DNA of 64,000 nt, taken from NCBI RefSeq assembly GCF_003854965.1, contig NZ_RQPI01000015.1, positions 52,839 to 116,838 on the forward strand, given 5' to 3'. Made by a program: the position numbers and the translations under genes. The notes under the pieces were generated by a model. It had not been told where the DNA came from. It ran no database searches and saw only the letters and a program-made list of their open reading frames with translations. Positions 41,272 to 49,521 of this stretch are shown here, one piece after another. Positions within the stretch are counted from its first letter, which is position 1, and every line of letters starts with the position of its first letter. This DNA comes from Paenibacillus rhizophilus (GTDB lineage: Bacteria; Bacillota; Bacilli; Paenibacillales; Paenibacillaceae).

Positions 41272-42180
41272 TCAATCCGGTCTATGCCCGTCCCGGTTTA
41301 AGCCTTCCGTTTCCGTCCCGGCAAACAGCTTCAGCGCCGTGTCGATAAAGAGCCTGACCGCAATGGAACAGCTTTCGGCTGAGTTCACCGCAAGGCGGAT
41401 GTCCCGGTATGCCGCAGGCTCAAGCTCCCGGATGGCTACGCCGTCCGGCGGGGACAGCAGGGACAGGCGGGACATAACGGCGGAGGCCAGTCCCTCCCGC
41501 ACCATATTCAGGGCGGTGTGATAGCTGTTGATCACGTATTTCACGTTCAGATTCACTCCCGTTCTCTGGAACAACTCGACGACGGGAGGCTCGTAGCCCG
41601 ATTTGCAGATCAGCATCGATTCCCTCTCGAAATCCCGTACCTTGACAACAGACTTCTCCGCAAGCGGATGCCCGGCATGAAGAACCGCGTACAGCTTCTC
41701 GCGGAACAAAGGAAACGAATCGAATTCGTCGGTGGGCGGTATCAATATACCGACATCGATCACCCCCGTCTCCAGCCATTCCTTCACTTCGGCAATCGTG
41801 CCCTCATGGAGACGGAATTCAAGCTGGGGATATTGTCGGTTAATGGCGCCGATAATCTTCGGAATGAAATAGGACGAGGCCGCGGGAAAAGCGCCGATTG
41901 AAATGAGGCCCTTTTCGAGCCCTTTTTCCGCCGCAATTTCCTGCTCCACCTTGCCGAACCCCTTGAGAATGTCGCGAAAGGCAACGAGAATCCGCTTGCC
42001 TACCTCCGTCAGCGCAATGCCGCGCCGGTCCCGAACCAGCAGCTGCACATCCAGCTCAGCTTCAAGCGTAGAAATCGCCCGGCTGACCGCAGGCTGGGTC
42101 ATATTCATTTCCTGTCCGGCCCGCGTGAAACTGCCGCTTTCCGCAATTTTGACGAACAGCTCAATCTGCACCTTGTTCAT
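41272..42180 (-). CDS. LysR-family transcriptional regulator
   Basis: 302 residues. Winged helix at the N-terminus: VQIELFVKIAESGSFTRAGQEMNMTQPAVSRAISTLEAELDVQLLVRDRRGIALTEVGKRIL. The effector domain starts GLISIGAFPAASSYFIPKI, as in the CysB/CidR-like group. The frame begins at 42216 but ATG 42180 gives a normal LysR start; the AAGGAG is rather far (about 15 bases), so the exact start is uncertain. It is divergent from the DMT transporter and flavin reductase operon 60 to 100 bases away, which it probably controls. Inducer unknown. Confidence 0.9.
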   Translation of the reverse strand: MNKVQIELFVKIAESGSFTRAGQEMNMTQPAVSRAISTLEAELDVQLLVRDRRGIALTEVGKRILVAFRDILKGFGKVEQEIAAEKGLEKGLISIGAFPAASSYFIPKIIGAINRQYPQLEFRLHEGTIAEVKEWLETGVIDVGILIPPTDEFDSFPLFREKLYAVLHAGHPLAEKSVVKVRDFERESMLICKSGYEPPVVELFQRTGVNLNVKYVINSYHTALNMVREGLASAVMSRLSLLSPPDGVAIRELEPAAYRDIRLAVNSAESCSIAVRLFIDTALKLFAGTETEGLNRDGHRPD

Positions 42181-42277
42181 AACAAATCTGGTATGCTCCT
42201 TATAAGAATAATTCATTTTATTAATGCATGAAAGTATTGTATCATCAGGAAAGAATTAAAAACAAGGGGAGTACCAT

Positions 42278-43204
42278 ATGACACGGCAAAAATCTACTGT
42301 TCTATTATTAGTTTTTCTCGTCCTCGTCTGGGGCATTAATTGGCCTTTATCCAAAATCGCGCTGGCTTACGCCCCGCCGCTGCTATTCTCGGGTATCCGT
42401 ACCATAATCGGAGGTGTGCTGCTGATCCTGATCGCACTGCCCAAAGCCCGGCTGCTCCGGTTTAAGACGCTGTGGCCGGTATATGTGAGCTCCGCCCTGT
42501 TAAGCATAGCGCTGTATTACGGCGTACAAACGATTGGGCTGCAGTACGTACCGGCGGGACTGTTCTCAGCGATCGTATTTCTGCAGCCGGTGCTGCTCGG
42601 TATTTTCTCCTGGATGTGGCTTGGGGAAGCAATGCACGGGCAAAAAATGGCGGGGCTCGCGCTCGGCTTCCTAGGCGTAGCCTGCTTGAGTGCAGGCGGC
42701 CTGACTGGCAGCATTTCGCTGTTAGGTATCCTTCTCGCACTGGCTACCGCCCTGTGCTGGGCACTTGGGACGGTATATATGAAGCGAAACGCGGAGCGGG
42801 TGGATATGCTGTGGATGACGGCCATGCAGATCACGCTCGGCGGGTTGATCCTGCTTGCAGCCGGCAGCGCGGCCGAGCCGTGGAAAGCCATCAGTTGGAA
42901 CGCCGCTTTTGTTGCCGTCACGCTGTTCATTTCTGTCTTTGTGATTGCGCTAGGCTGGCTTGTTTATTTCAAGCTGATCAACGAGGGGGATGCCGGGAAG
43001 GTCGGTTCTTATACTTTTCTGGTCCCGCTTGTGTCCATCGGTTCGAGCGTCCTCTTTTTAAATGAGGAGATTACGGTTAATCTGGTGATAGGCCTGATTC
43101 TGGTCGTCATCAGCATTGTGCTGGTCAATGTCCGGTTCCGGCGAAGCCCGGCGTCTGTAGTGGCAGAAATCAAAGCCTTGGAGGAGGGAGAATATGATTT
43201 TTAA
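42278..43204 (+). CDS. EamA-family (DMT) transporter
   Basis: 308 residues with ten membrane helices in two EamA repeats. Repeat 1 begins VLLLVFLVLVWGINWPLSKIALAYAPPLLFSGIRTIIGG and contains YGVQTIGLQYVPAGLFSAIVFLQPVLLGIFSWMWLGEAM; repeat 2 has a parallel LGWLVYFKLINEGDAGKVGSYTFLVPLVSIGSSVLFLNEEIT. Members export amino acids or other metabolites. AGGGGAG precedes the ATG. It overlaps the flavin reductase gene by 11 bases and is divergent from a LysR regulator. Substrate unknown. Confidence 0.92.
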   Translation: MTRQKSTVLLLVFLVLVWGINWPLSKIALAYAPPLLFSGIRTIIGGVLLILIALPKARLLRFKTLWPVYVSSALLSIALYYGVQTIGLQYVPAGLFSAIVFLQPVLLGIFSWMWLGEAMHGQKMAGLALGFLGVACLSAGGLTGSISLLGILLALATALCWALGTVYMKRNAERVDMLWMTAMQITLGGLILLAAGSAAEPWKAISWNAAFVAVTLFISVFVIALGWLVYFKLINEGDAGKVGSYTFLVPLVSIGSSVLFLNEEITVNLVIGLILVVISIVLVNVRFRRSPASVVAEIKALEEGEYDF

Positions 43205-43799
43205 AATGAACGAACAGACGGCCCATGACAATTACAAGCTGCTGATCGGCAGCGTGGTGCCAAGACCCATTGCGTTTGTTACCTCGGTGGGTGCAGAGGG
43301 GGTCGTCAACGCGGCTCCATTCAGCTATTTCAACATTGTGAACAATGATCCGCCGATGCTCATGTTCTCCTGCGGACGGCATTCGGACGGCACGCTGAAG
43401 GATACGGCGCGCAATATTCTGGCGAATCAGGAGTTTGTCGTCCATATCACGGACGAGGATAACATTGAGGCGATCAATCACACGTCCATCAGTGCGCCCG
43501 CGCATATCAGTGAGCTGGAGCTTACGGGACTGACTGCCGTTCCCGGCAGCACGGTGGCGGTGCCGCGGGTGCAGGAATGTCCGGTTGCGATGGAATGCCG
43601 CCTTGCGCAGTATGTGGAACTGGGAAAATTTGATGTCATTATCGGTGAGGTGCTAAGCTTCTATGTACGGGATGATCTGATCCAGAACGGCCGGATTGAT
43701 ATCGGCAAGCTGAAGCCGGTCAGCCGCCTGGCCGGATCGTCGTACAGTGCGGTTGGACGGATCTTCGACCTGGAGCGGCCGGTTTACGAGGGGCAATGA
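43194..43799 (+). CDS. Flavin reductase family protein
   Basis: 201 residues, split-barrel FMN-binding fold. LIGSVVPRPIAFVTSVGAEGVVNAAPFSYFNIVNNDPPMLMFSCGRHSDGTLKDTARNIL is the family core, followed by ECPVAMECRL and VIIGEVLSFYV. Members are NAD(P)H:flavin oxidoreductases or bind FMN with unknown activity. ATG is behind GGAGGGAGAAT. The 11-base overlap with the EamA transporter shows a tight operon, suggesting it acts on the same compound. A bidirectional terminator follows. Confidence 0.9.
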   Translation: MIFKMNEQTAHDNYKLLIGSVVPRPIAFVTSVGAEGVVNAAPFSYFNIVNNDPPMLMFSCGRHSDGTLKDTARNILANQEFVVHITDEDNIEAINHTSISAPAHISELELTGLTAVPGSTVAVPRVQECPVAMECRLAQYVELGKFDVIIGEVLSFYVRDDLIQNGRIDIGKLKPVSRLAGSSYSAVGRIFDLERPVYEGQ

Positions 43800-43821
43800 A
43801 TGGCGAAGTATACAGGGTGTG

Positions 43822-43869
43822 AAAAAGGGACGCTCCCAAGCTTAAAGCTTGTGGGAGAGTCCCTTTTTC
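43822..43869. terminator. Bidirectional intrinsic terminator
   Basis: AAAAAGGGAC-CTCCC-AGCTT pairs with AAGCTT-GGGAG-GTCCCTTTTT, with small mismatches. It serves the flavin reductase gene and the convergent FUSC gene. Confidence 0.88.
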
Positions 43870-44939
43870 ACTAAGCGCACGGCGCGGCTTGCATGAGCCC
43901 GTGCACGCTGCGGAGCGGCGGAGCAGACGGCGTGGTCGGCTCGCTCCACTTCATCCAGCAGCCGGTTCAGGTGCGAGAAGACGGCGCCGAGATCGCGGAT
44001 GGCTGTCAATGGGCAGCTCCCCTGAAGTTCGGCGAAGCTGGCGAGCTGAAGCTCACGAGCGCGGCGCAGGGTTTCAGGAAGCGAGCTGTGGCATTCCGTA
44101 TCCGACAAAGCCTTGGCCCCGAAGATGGCGATGCAGTCGGACGTGGCGGTCAGCGTCTGCTTCATCCAATCGGCGGAGGCGTAATGCGGCGGCAGAAGCC
44201 GCAGCTCGGTTGCGATTTCTTTCACATAGCGATGCATGGTTTGTAAATGGGCGATCGACTGCTTCATTACGGACAAATCATTCCGGCAGGGAACATGGGA
44301 CAGAGTATAGAGCAGCTCGCTTTGCTTCTGCGCGCTCTCCTTAAGCAGCTGTCCGGCCCGCTTCAAAGCTTCGGCCTGGCCTTTCTCATCCCGTCCCGGC
44401 GCGAGCCCGCTCAGTCCGTCGGCAAGCAGCAGGGTGCCGGCGAAGGCTGTACCCTTAACGTTGACGAAGCCCTTGGGCGGCACAATAATCATATTGAAGA
44501 GCAGCGCGAAGGCCACGCCAATCAGCGTCTCGGTGGCTCTAAACATGACATAATGATCCTGGATAAAGGTCAGCGCCAGTACCGAAGTGACGCCTACCTG
44601 TGTAATGGCCTGAAAGTTGATCCGGCAGGCGGTAGCCACGCCGAGGCCGATCAGCAGAATCAGCAGGATGGACAGCGGGCCGACATTGAAAAAGTGGCCG
44701 ATCATCAGACTGACCGTTCCGCCAAGAACAATGCCGAGCAGCCGGCACAACCCCTTCTCCAGCGAAGCCTTGACACTGCCCTGGGTAATCAGAATGGCAG
44801 CCAGCGGCGCGAAATACGAAAACTCGTTGCCATACATGGCGTGAACAGCCATCCAGGAAAGCGAGGCTGCGAGCGTAACCCGTATCATATAAAGCGAAAA
44901 ACCGTATTTTTCAAGGCGCTCCTGCAGCCCCTCGTTCAT
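43842..44939 (-). CDS. Aromatic acid exporter (FUSC/ArAE) family protein
   Basis: 365 residues. The N-terminal 170 residues have five or six membrane helices: RVTLAASLSWMAVHAMYGNEFSYFAPLAAILITQGSVKASLEKGLCRLLGIVLGGTVSLMIGHFF is the FUSC pattern. The C-terminal half is cytoplasmic and helical with Cys residues (HVPCRNDLS, TSDCIAIFGAKALSDTECHS). Related proteins export p-hydroxybenzoic and other aromatic acids. ATG is at the end of a 60-base AT-rich leader. No adjacent membrane-fusion subunit, as expected for Gram-positives. Substrate inferred only from family. Confidence 0.88.
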   Translation of the reverse strand: MNEGLQERLEKYGFSLYMIRVTLAASLSWMAVHAMYGNEFSYFAPLAAILITQGSVKASLEKGLCRLLGIVLGGTVSLMIGHFFNVGPLSILLILLIGLGVATACRINFQAITQVGVTSVLALTFIQDHYVMFRATETLIGVAFALLFNMIIVPPKGFVNVKGTAFAGTLLLADGLSGLAPGRDEKGQAEALKRAGQLLKESAQKQSELLYTLSHVPCRNDLSVMKQSIAHLQTMHRYVKEIATELRLLPPHYASADWMKQTLTATSDCIAIFGAKALSDTECHSSLPETLRRARELQLASFAELQGSCPLTAIRDLGAVFSHLNRLLDEVERADHAVCSAAPQRARAHASRAVRLVKKGLSHKL

Positions 44940-45089
44940 GTTTTGTCATCTCTTTTCGAAAAATTTTAGAAAAAATATAAGGTTTTCAGATATTTTCATT
45001 ATAACACCTTGGAGACAGAGGGGAGCGAGGCAGTTTTTACAACATTACGAACATGAACGCAGCTGGAAATAACGACTTGTGTGCACAGC

Positions 45090-45128
45090 AAAGCCTCCGG
45101 AACACAGATGGCGCGTTTTGGAGGCTTT
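45090..45128 (-). terminator. Terminator of the methyltransferase gene
   Basis: AAAGCCTCC and GGAGGCTTT pair across a 21-base loop. It lies just downstream of the methyltransferase gene on the - strand. Confidence 0.6.
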
Positions 45129-45147
45129 ATGTCTACAACTTAAGTTC

Positions 45148-45969
45148 TTACTTGATCCCGAGTTTCATGCGGTAGCAGAATAGCGTCTCCAATGTGCGGC
45201 CGTTAAAATAACGCTCTACCTCTTCCCGGTAGACAGCAATTTTTTCATCGAGCTCGCCTCCGCCGAGCCTGAGCACGGTCTGGACGCCACCTTGGCTGAG
45301 CGTAAGTCCAACGTACCGCTCTGCGTCGCAGCGCTCGATGTTATGGAAGACAATTTCGCGGGCGAAGGCAAATTCCCCGCTTTCCTTAATTCGGCGAAGA
45401 TGCTCATCCTTGTTCCATTTGACAGCCCGCTCCCCGTCCGGTATCCGGTGCTCGATAATCGCTTCGGACTGTTCGATCAGTTCGTGGTAGCGGGTTTCAA
45501 TCGACGGTTCGAGCACCGGCGGCCAGTCGCAGTCGTAGGCGGCGAAGATCCCGCCCGGTCTCAGCACCCGCGAAGCTTCCTTCAGCGTGCTTGAAGGCTC
45601 CATCCAGTGGAACGACTGAGAGCAGGTCACGATGTCGGCGCTCCCGGGCGGCAGACCAAGCGCATTGGAATAACCCGGGATGAACGAAATGCTGTCCGGA
45701 CTGCCGAGAGCTTCCCACTTCTCCAGCGCCTTCCCGCGCATATCATCGCCCGGCTCAATACCGATGACGGCATTGGCGGCCGTCCGCCACAAAAAGGTAG
45801 ACAGTCCGGTGCCGCAGCCGAGATCCACCACAAGGGAGGGCCTGCGCTTTAAATAGCCCGTAAGCAGTTCGGTCACGAGCTTGGGCGCTTCGGGACGGTA
45901 ACGGTCGTACTCGTTCTGAAAGCCCGTAAAGCGTACAATATTGGATAGGCGGTTTCCTTCGGGAATCAT
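45148..45969 (-). CDS. Class I SAM-dependent methyltransferase
   Basis: 273 residues. Motif I is LVVDLGCGTGLSTFLW, followed by VIGIEPGDDMRGKALEKW, then ADIVTCSQSFHWMEPSSTLKEASRVLRPGGIFAAYD, all typical of the methyltransferase-11/25 group. The C-terminal cap (VGLTLSQGGVQTVLRLGGGELDEKIAVYREEVERYFN) is like that of YcgJ/YodH-type small-molecule methyltransferases. Ribosome binding region GGAGAGTGA lies upstream of the ATG. Substrate unknown; single-gene unit. Confidence 0.9.
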   Translation of the reverse strand: MIPEGNRLSNIVRFTGFQNEYDRYRPEAPKLVTELLTGYLKRRPSLVVDLGCGTGLSTFLWRTAANAVIGIEPGDDMRGKALEKWEALGSPDSISFIPGYSNALGLPPGSADIVTCSQSFHWMEPSSTLKEASRVLRPGGIFAAYDCDWPPVLEPSIETRYHELIEQSEAIIEHRIPDGERAVKWNKDEHLRRIKESGEFAFAREIVFHNIERCDAERYVGLTLSQGGVQTVLRLGGGELDEKIAVYREEVERYFNGRTLETLFCYRMKLGIK

Positions 45970-46192
45970 GGGTTCACTCTCCGTTTCCCAAGTATTTTGA
46001 TGGATATTATACCAGTTTATGCCGGAGTCCGCAGTAAGTGAACCGGTCTTTGCGACTGCAACCCATGCCTTGCGGGGGAGGCTGGCGGGATGTTCAAGAA
46101 GTCCGTAAAATCAGAGTATAAGTGAGAACGTTATCTGAAATACCCCGAATAAAAAATGGAGGAGGAACCTTCCCATCAATTTCATAAAAGGA

Positions 46193-46492
46193 ATGGGATA
46201 TGTGGCGAGCACGGTAACGATTGCGCTCTGGGTTATTTTAATATGGATGAATCCATATTTTGATGGAATGAATCAAGTAAGTTTGTTAATTTCCTTGACG
46301 ATGTTGGCCATGCCGGCAGTTCTATTTATGATCTGCCTATTTCTATTAAACGGTGCTATTTTGCTAATATCTTTTATCTGGAGCCTTCCTTACAGTTGGT
46401 ATATGCTGCTAACCCCTGGTATTTTTTTGTTGTTCGGCGTTACAAACCTTATGTATCTGCTCTGCTTCTTATTATTGAAAAAAACAAAATAA
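46193..46492 (+). CDS. Small three-helix membrane protein, unknown
   Basis: 99 residues, three hydrophobic helices (VTIALWVILIWM, SLLISLTMLAMPAVLFMICLFLLNGAILLISFIW, LLTPGIFLLFGVTNLMYLLCFLLL) and a basic end KKTK. ATG 46193 is directly against AAAAGGA, while GGAGGA at 46161 would suit a codon near 46175 that is ATC in frame (reading INFIKGMGY). So translation may start at an ATC, or the usual ATG of a homologue has been lost. The AT content is above that of neighbours, as is the following non-coding stretch, which hints at transfer. Family not recognised. Confidence 0.6.
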   Translation: MGYVASTVTIALWVILIWMNPYFDGMNQVSLLISLTMLAMPAVLFMICLFLLNGAILLISFIWSLPYSWYMLLTPGIFLLFGVTNLMYLLCFLLLKKTK

Positions 46493-46696
46493 AGAAAGTT
46501 CGGGAAAAATGAATTGTGATAAATTGAATTTTTTAATTTTAAAAATATTAGTACATTTTCAGATCATTTATAATGTAGATTGGAACATTGCTAAAGCCAA
46601 TTGGTTGATAATCGCTTAAAGTATATCATTGAATGGCCGTGGTACAGCTCTTTGCGGCACCATGGTTACCGAAGCAGGCATGATGGAGGCTTGAAA

Positions 46697-47092
46697 ATGG
46701 AACCGGCAAAATTTGTGGATGCAAGTATAAGTAAGTCGATAGCAGAGCTTCTGGCCAAGCGGGATCAAAGAACCTTGGTGCGCTGGGCTGCTGACTGCGC
46801 CGAGCATGCACTCAACTATTTTGAGGAGAAGTACCCTGAGGACAGCCGGCCTAAAAAAGGGATCCAGGCGGGGCGTGCCTGGGTGCGTGGTGAGATCGCG
46901 ATGAGCGAGGCTCGGGCTGCCGCATTTGCCGCTCATGCCGCTGCTCGGGATACCAATGAAGCTGCCGCTTGCGCCGCCGCCCGTGCCGCCGGTCACGCTG
47001 CAGCAACCGCCCATGTTGCCGGTCATTCTTACAGAATTTTGTGCAAAAAATCCCCGGGAGCGCTCCGAACAGGAAGCATTCCCGGGGATTGA
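46697..47092 (+). pseudogene. Imm5-like putative immunity protein, 3'-truncated
   Basis: 131 residues from an ATG behind GGAGG. The text LLAKRDQRTLVRWAADCAEHALNYFEEKYPEDSRPKKGIQAGRAWVRGEI and EARAAAFAAHAAARDTNEAAACAAARAAGHAAATAHVAGH is the helical, Ala-rich pattern of Imm5-like putative immunity proteins. After VAGH the frame runs straight into the mqnD terminator hairpin and picks up an unrelated end (SYRILCKKSPGALRTGSIPGD), so the family's C-terminal helices are missing. A deletion probably fused it to the terminator. It may be non-functional. No toxin gene is adjacent. Confidence 0.7.
47045..47090 (-). terminator. Terminator of mqnB-mqnD
   Basis: On the - strand AATCCCCGGGA and TCCCGGGGATT pair, followed by six T. 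The hairpin lies inside the 3' end of the truncated Imm5-like frame. Confidence 0.9.
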
Positions 47093-47117
47093 CTTAGGTT
47101 TAAGGCTGCAGCAACAA

Positions 47118-47969
47118 TTAACGCAGCTGCGCGGGATCTGTCGGGGGAACGAGGCCTTCGGCCGCCGCCCTGTCAAGCAGGGAAGAAATGGCTGCATAGC
47201 CGCTGCCGCCCAGGTCCATAGTAAAGTCGTTCACGTAGAGATCGATGTGCGATTTGGCCACCTGCGGCGACAGCTCCTGGGCATGCCCGAGAACATATTC
47301 CCGCGAAGCCTCCGGGTTGTCCCAGGCATGGCGGAGCGAGCCGCGAATCCAGCCGCTGATGGCTTCCGTGTTAAGATCGCGGCGGGCGATGATCGCCCCG
47401 AGCGGAATAGGAAGTCCCGTGTCGCCCTCCCACCAGTTCCCGAGGTCGACCAGCATATGCAGCCCATATGAAGTGTAGGTGAACCGGGCCTCATGGATGA
47501 CGAGTCCGGCGTCGATCTTCCCGGCCTGCACCGCGGGCATAATTTCGTTGAAAGGCATGACGACGATTTCGCCGACGCCTCCGGGGACATGGTTCGCCGC
47601 CCACAACCGGAACAGCAGATAGGCGGTGGAGCGCTCGCTCGGAACGGCGACCCGGCGGCCGGACAGCGCCGCCGGGTTCTTCGCATCCTGCGGCCCCCCC
47701 TTGGTCAGCAGGAGCGGTCCACAGCCGCGGCCAAGCGCGCCGCCGCAGGGCAGCAGTGCGTACCGGTCCAGCACCCAGGGTAGGGCGGCGTAGGAGATTT
47801 TGAGGATTTCGGGGCCTGTCCCTTCGGCGGCGAGACCATTCGTAACGTCAATGTCGGCGTAGGTGACATTCAGCTTCGGGGCGCCGGGTATAAGGTCATG
47901 CGCCCAGGCATGAAAGACAAACGTATCGTTGGGGCAAGGTGAATAAGCAATGTTCAGTTCTGCGGTCAT
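47118..47969 (-). CDS. mqnD: 1,4-dihydroxy-6-naphthoate synthase (menaquinone, futalosine route)
   Basis: 283 residues of the periplasmic-binding-protein-like fold. LNIAYSPCPNDTFVFHAWAHDLIPGAP is the MqnD signature, followed by ADIDVTNGLAAEGTGPEILKISYAALPWVLDRYALLPCGGALGRGCGPLL and VPSERSTAYLLFRLWA. It converts cyclic de-hypoxanthine futalosine to dihydroxynaphthoate. Its ATG overlaps the mqnB stop (ATGA), so the two are coupled. mqnA, mqnC and mqnE are not in the window. MqnA is the nearest alternative, but the SPCPNDT start favours MqnD. Confidence 0.92.
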   Translation of the reverse strand: MTAELNIAYSPCPNDTFVFHAWAHDLIPGAPKLNVTYADIDVTNGLAAEGTGPEILKISYAALPWVLDRYALLPCGGALGRGCGPLLLTKGGPQDAKNPAALSGRRVAVPSERSTAYLLFRLWAANHVPGGVGEIVVMPFNEIMPAVQAGKIDAGLVIHEARFTYTSYGLHMLVDLGNWWEGDTGLPIPLGAIIARRDLNTEAISGWIRGSLRHAWDNPEASREYVLGHAQELSPQVAKSHIDLYVNDFTMDLGGSGYAAISSLLDRAAAEGLVPPTDPAQLR

Positions 47970-48673
47970 TCCAGCACCTCCGATAGTATGGGCCCGGCGG
48001 CGGCGAGCGCTTCCAGCGCCTCGCCGATGCGCCAGGCCGCCCGGTCGCGGGGACCGACCGGGTTCGAGATCGCGCGAATCTCCAGCACCGGGAGATTCCG
48101 CGCCACCGCGGCTGCGGCGACCCCGCAGCCTTCCATGGCCTCTGCGGCCGCGCCGGGCACGCGCGCCGCAAGGGCGGCGGCCGTCACCGCGGAGCCGGTC
48201 GCCGTCGAAACCGTGAGCACCGGTCCCGTGCTCACGGCAAGCCCCGCCGCCGCAAGCCCGGCGGCGAGCCGCTGTACCCGGCCTGAGTCAGCCGGGTATT
48301 CGACGCGGCCGAAGCCGAGCTCGGCCGCGCTGCGGAAGCCCTCCGGCGTCTCGGCCCCGAGGTCGGCGAAGATCAGCTCGCTGGCAACGACCAGCGAGCC
48401 GAGCGCCGCCCTGCCGGGGAAGCCGCCGCCGATCCCGGCGCTGACGACGCAGCCGTAGGAGCCGGCTGCAAGCGCCGCGGCGGTGCCGGCCGCTGCCGCC
48501 GCCGGGCCCGCGCCCGCGGCAATGACGGTGAAGCCGGCCGCGCCGCCGAGGCCGCGCCGGACGGCTTCCGCCTCGGCGTCCACGGCCGTGACGATCAGGA
48601 CGCCAAGGGATGCCTGTTTCTGCTCCTTATGAAATTCATCTTCGGCATTGCCGGGGTCCAAGCGGGAAGTCAT
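47966..48673 (-). CDS. mqnB: Futalosine hydrolase
   Basis: 235 residues, nucleoside phosphorylase-like fold. GVLIVTAVDAEAEAVRRGLGG is the N-terminal motif, VVSAGIGGGFPGRAALGSLVVASELIFADLGAETPEGF covers the substrate loop, and AAEAMEGCGVAAAAVARNLPVLEIRAISNPVGPRDRAAWRI contains the catalytic Glu-x-x-x and Asp. It releases hypoxanthine from futalosine. The frame is open to 48787, but ATG 48673 has AAGGAGGGC just upstream. The gene is markedly more GC- and Ala-rich than its neighbours. Four-base overlap with mqnD. Confidence 0.92.
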   Translation of the reverse strand: MTSRLDPGNAEDEFHKEQKQASLGVLIVTAVDAEAEAVRRGLGGAAGFTVIAAGAGPAAAAAGTAAALAAGSYGCVVSAGIGGGFPGRAALGSLVVASELIFADLGAETPEGFRSAAELGFGRVEYPADSGRVQRLAAGLAAAGLAVSTGPVLTVSTATGSAVTAAALAARVPGAAAEAMEGCGVAAAAVARNLPVLEIRAISNPVGPRDRAAWRIGEALEALAAAGPILSEVLE

Positions 48674-48872
48674 AGCGCAGCCCTCCTTATATATAAAGAT
48701 TTTTTTAAGTACGACTTTTTCGCAAGAAGAAACGGCTATGTCTTGCTTAATGGGCTTGTCCGCGGCGTGTACATTCTTATATTGCAAAGAACAGGATACG
48801 CCCTTTTGCAGATCAGGTCAATTTCCACAGGGCGAGCGCATAAAATGCCGCAGGTTTATTTTTGCAGAAGTG

Positions 48873-48901
48873 TTGACAAACTAAAAATAAAGATGTATAT
48901 T
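48873..48901 (+). promoter_or_regulatory. Promoter of the MarR-family gene
   Basis: TTGACA (48873-48878) and TATATT (48896-48901) with a 17-base spacer. The operator-like repeat starts two bases after the -10. Confidence 0.8.
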
Positions 48902-48902
48902 T

Positions 48903-48933
48903 ATCTTAACTTAAAGATAATTAACTTAAAGAT
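48903..48933 (+). promoter_or_regulatory. MarR operator at its own promoter
   Basis: ATCTT-AACTTA-AAGAT (48903-48918) is an inverted repeat directly after the -10, and TTAACTTAAAGAT (48921-48933) repeats its right half. It matches the site before doxX, so the same protein probably binds both. Confidence 0.75.
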
Positions 48934-48960
48934 ACGTTGACAAAGATGGAGGTGATTGAA

Positions 48961-49434
48961 ATGAGCGGACTGCAAAAGGAAGCTGTAACCGGTGCAACAT
49001 GTGAGAAGGATGAAGCGGCATCGCTGAAGTTATTCGTAGTCCTGTCCAAAGCTTACCGGAGTCTGATGGACCGGGCGGTCAAGGATATGAAGAACTACGG
49101 GCTGTCATCCGCCGAGTTTATGGTGCTTGAGGTGCTCTATCACAGAACCCGCATTCCGCTGCAGCAGATCGGAGAGAAGATTCTGGTCACGAGCGGGAGC
49201 ATCACCTATAACATCGACAAGCTGGAGAAGAAGGGGCTGCTGAAGCGCGTTCCCTGCAGCGAGGACCGGCGCGTGACGTACGCGGAGATTACCGAAGACG
49301 GCCGGAAGCTGTTCGACGAAATTTTTCCTAAGCATGTATCCATGCTGCACGGGATGATGGGCGGACTGAGCACGGAGGAGAAGGAGCAGGCGACCGAATG
49401 GTTGAAGCTGCTGGGGAAAGGGGCTGGTTCCTAG
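48961..49434 (+). CDS. MarR-family regulator (MhqR-like)
   Basis: 157 residues. The winged helix is RAVKDMKNYGLSSAEFMVLEVLYHRTRIPLQQIGEKILVTSGSITYNIDKLEKKGLLKRVPCSEDRRVTYAEITEDG. This agrees with MhqR-type MarR proteins that repress quinone-detoxification genes in B. subtilis. ATG 48961 has GGAGGTGAT six bases before; the earlier in-frame start at 48937 lies in the operator region. It is followed by doxX, a ring-cleaving dioxygenase and a hydrolase, the same set that MhqR controls (mhqNOD/azoR). Cys at the N-terminus (GATCEKD) and wing may be reactive. Confidence 0.9.
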   Translation: MSGLQKEAVTGATCEKDEAASLKLFVVLSKAYRSLMDRAVKDMKNYGLSSAEFMVLEVLYHRTRIPLQQIGEKILVTSGSITYNIDKLEKKGLLKRVPCSEDRRVTYAEITEDGRKLFDEIFPKHVSMLHGMMGGLSTEEKEQATEWLKLLGKGAGS

Positions 49435-49473
49435 CATGATTTGCCGGGAAGGCCCGCAATTTTTTTGCCTAAT

Positions 49474-49489
49474 ATCTTAAGGTTAAGAT
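49474..49489 (+). promoter_or_regulatory. MarR operator before doxX
   Basis: ATCTTAA-GG-TTAAGAT is a perfect palindrome of 7-base arms, 33 bases before the doxX start, and shares the ATCTTAA half-site with the marR promoter. Confidence 0.75.
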
Positions 49490-49521
49490 TATTAAACATA
49501 AGAGAGTGGAGAGGATTAAAA

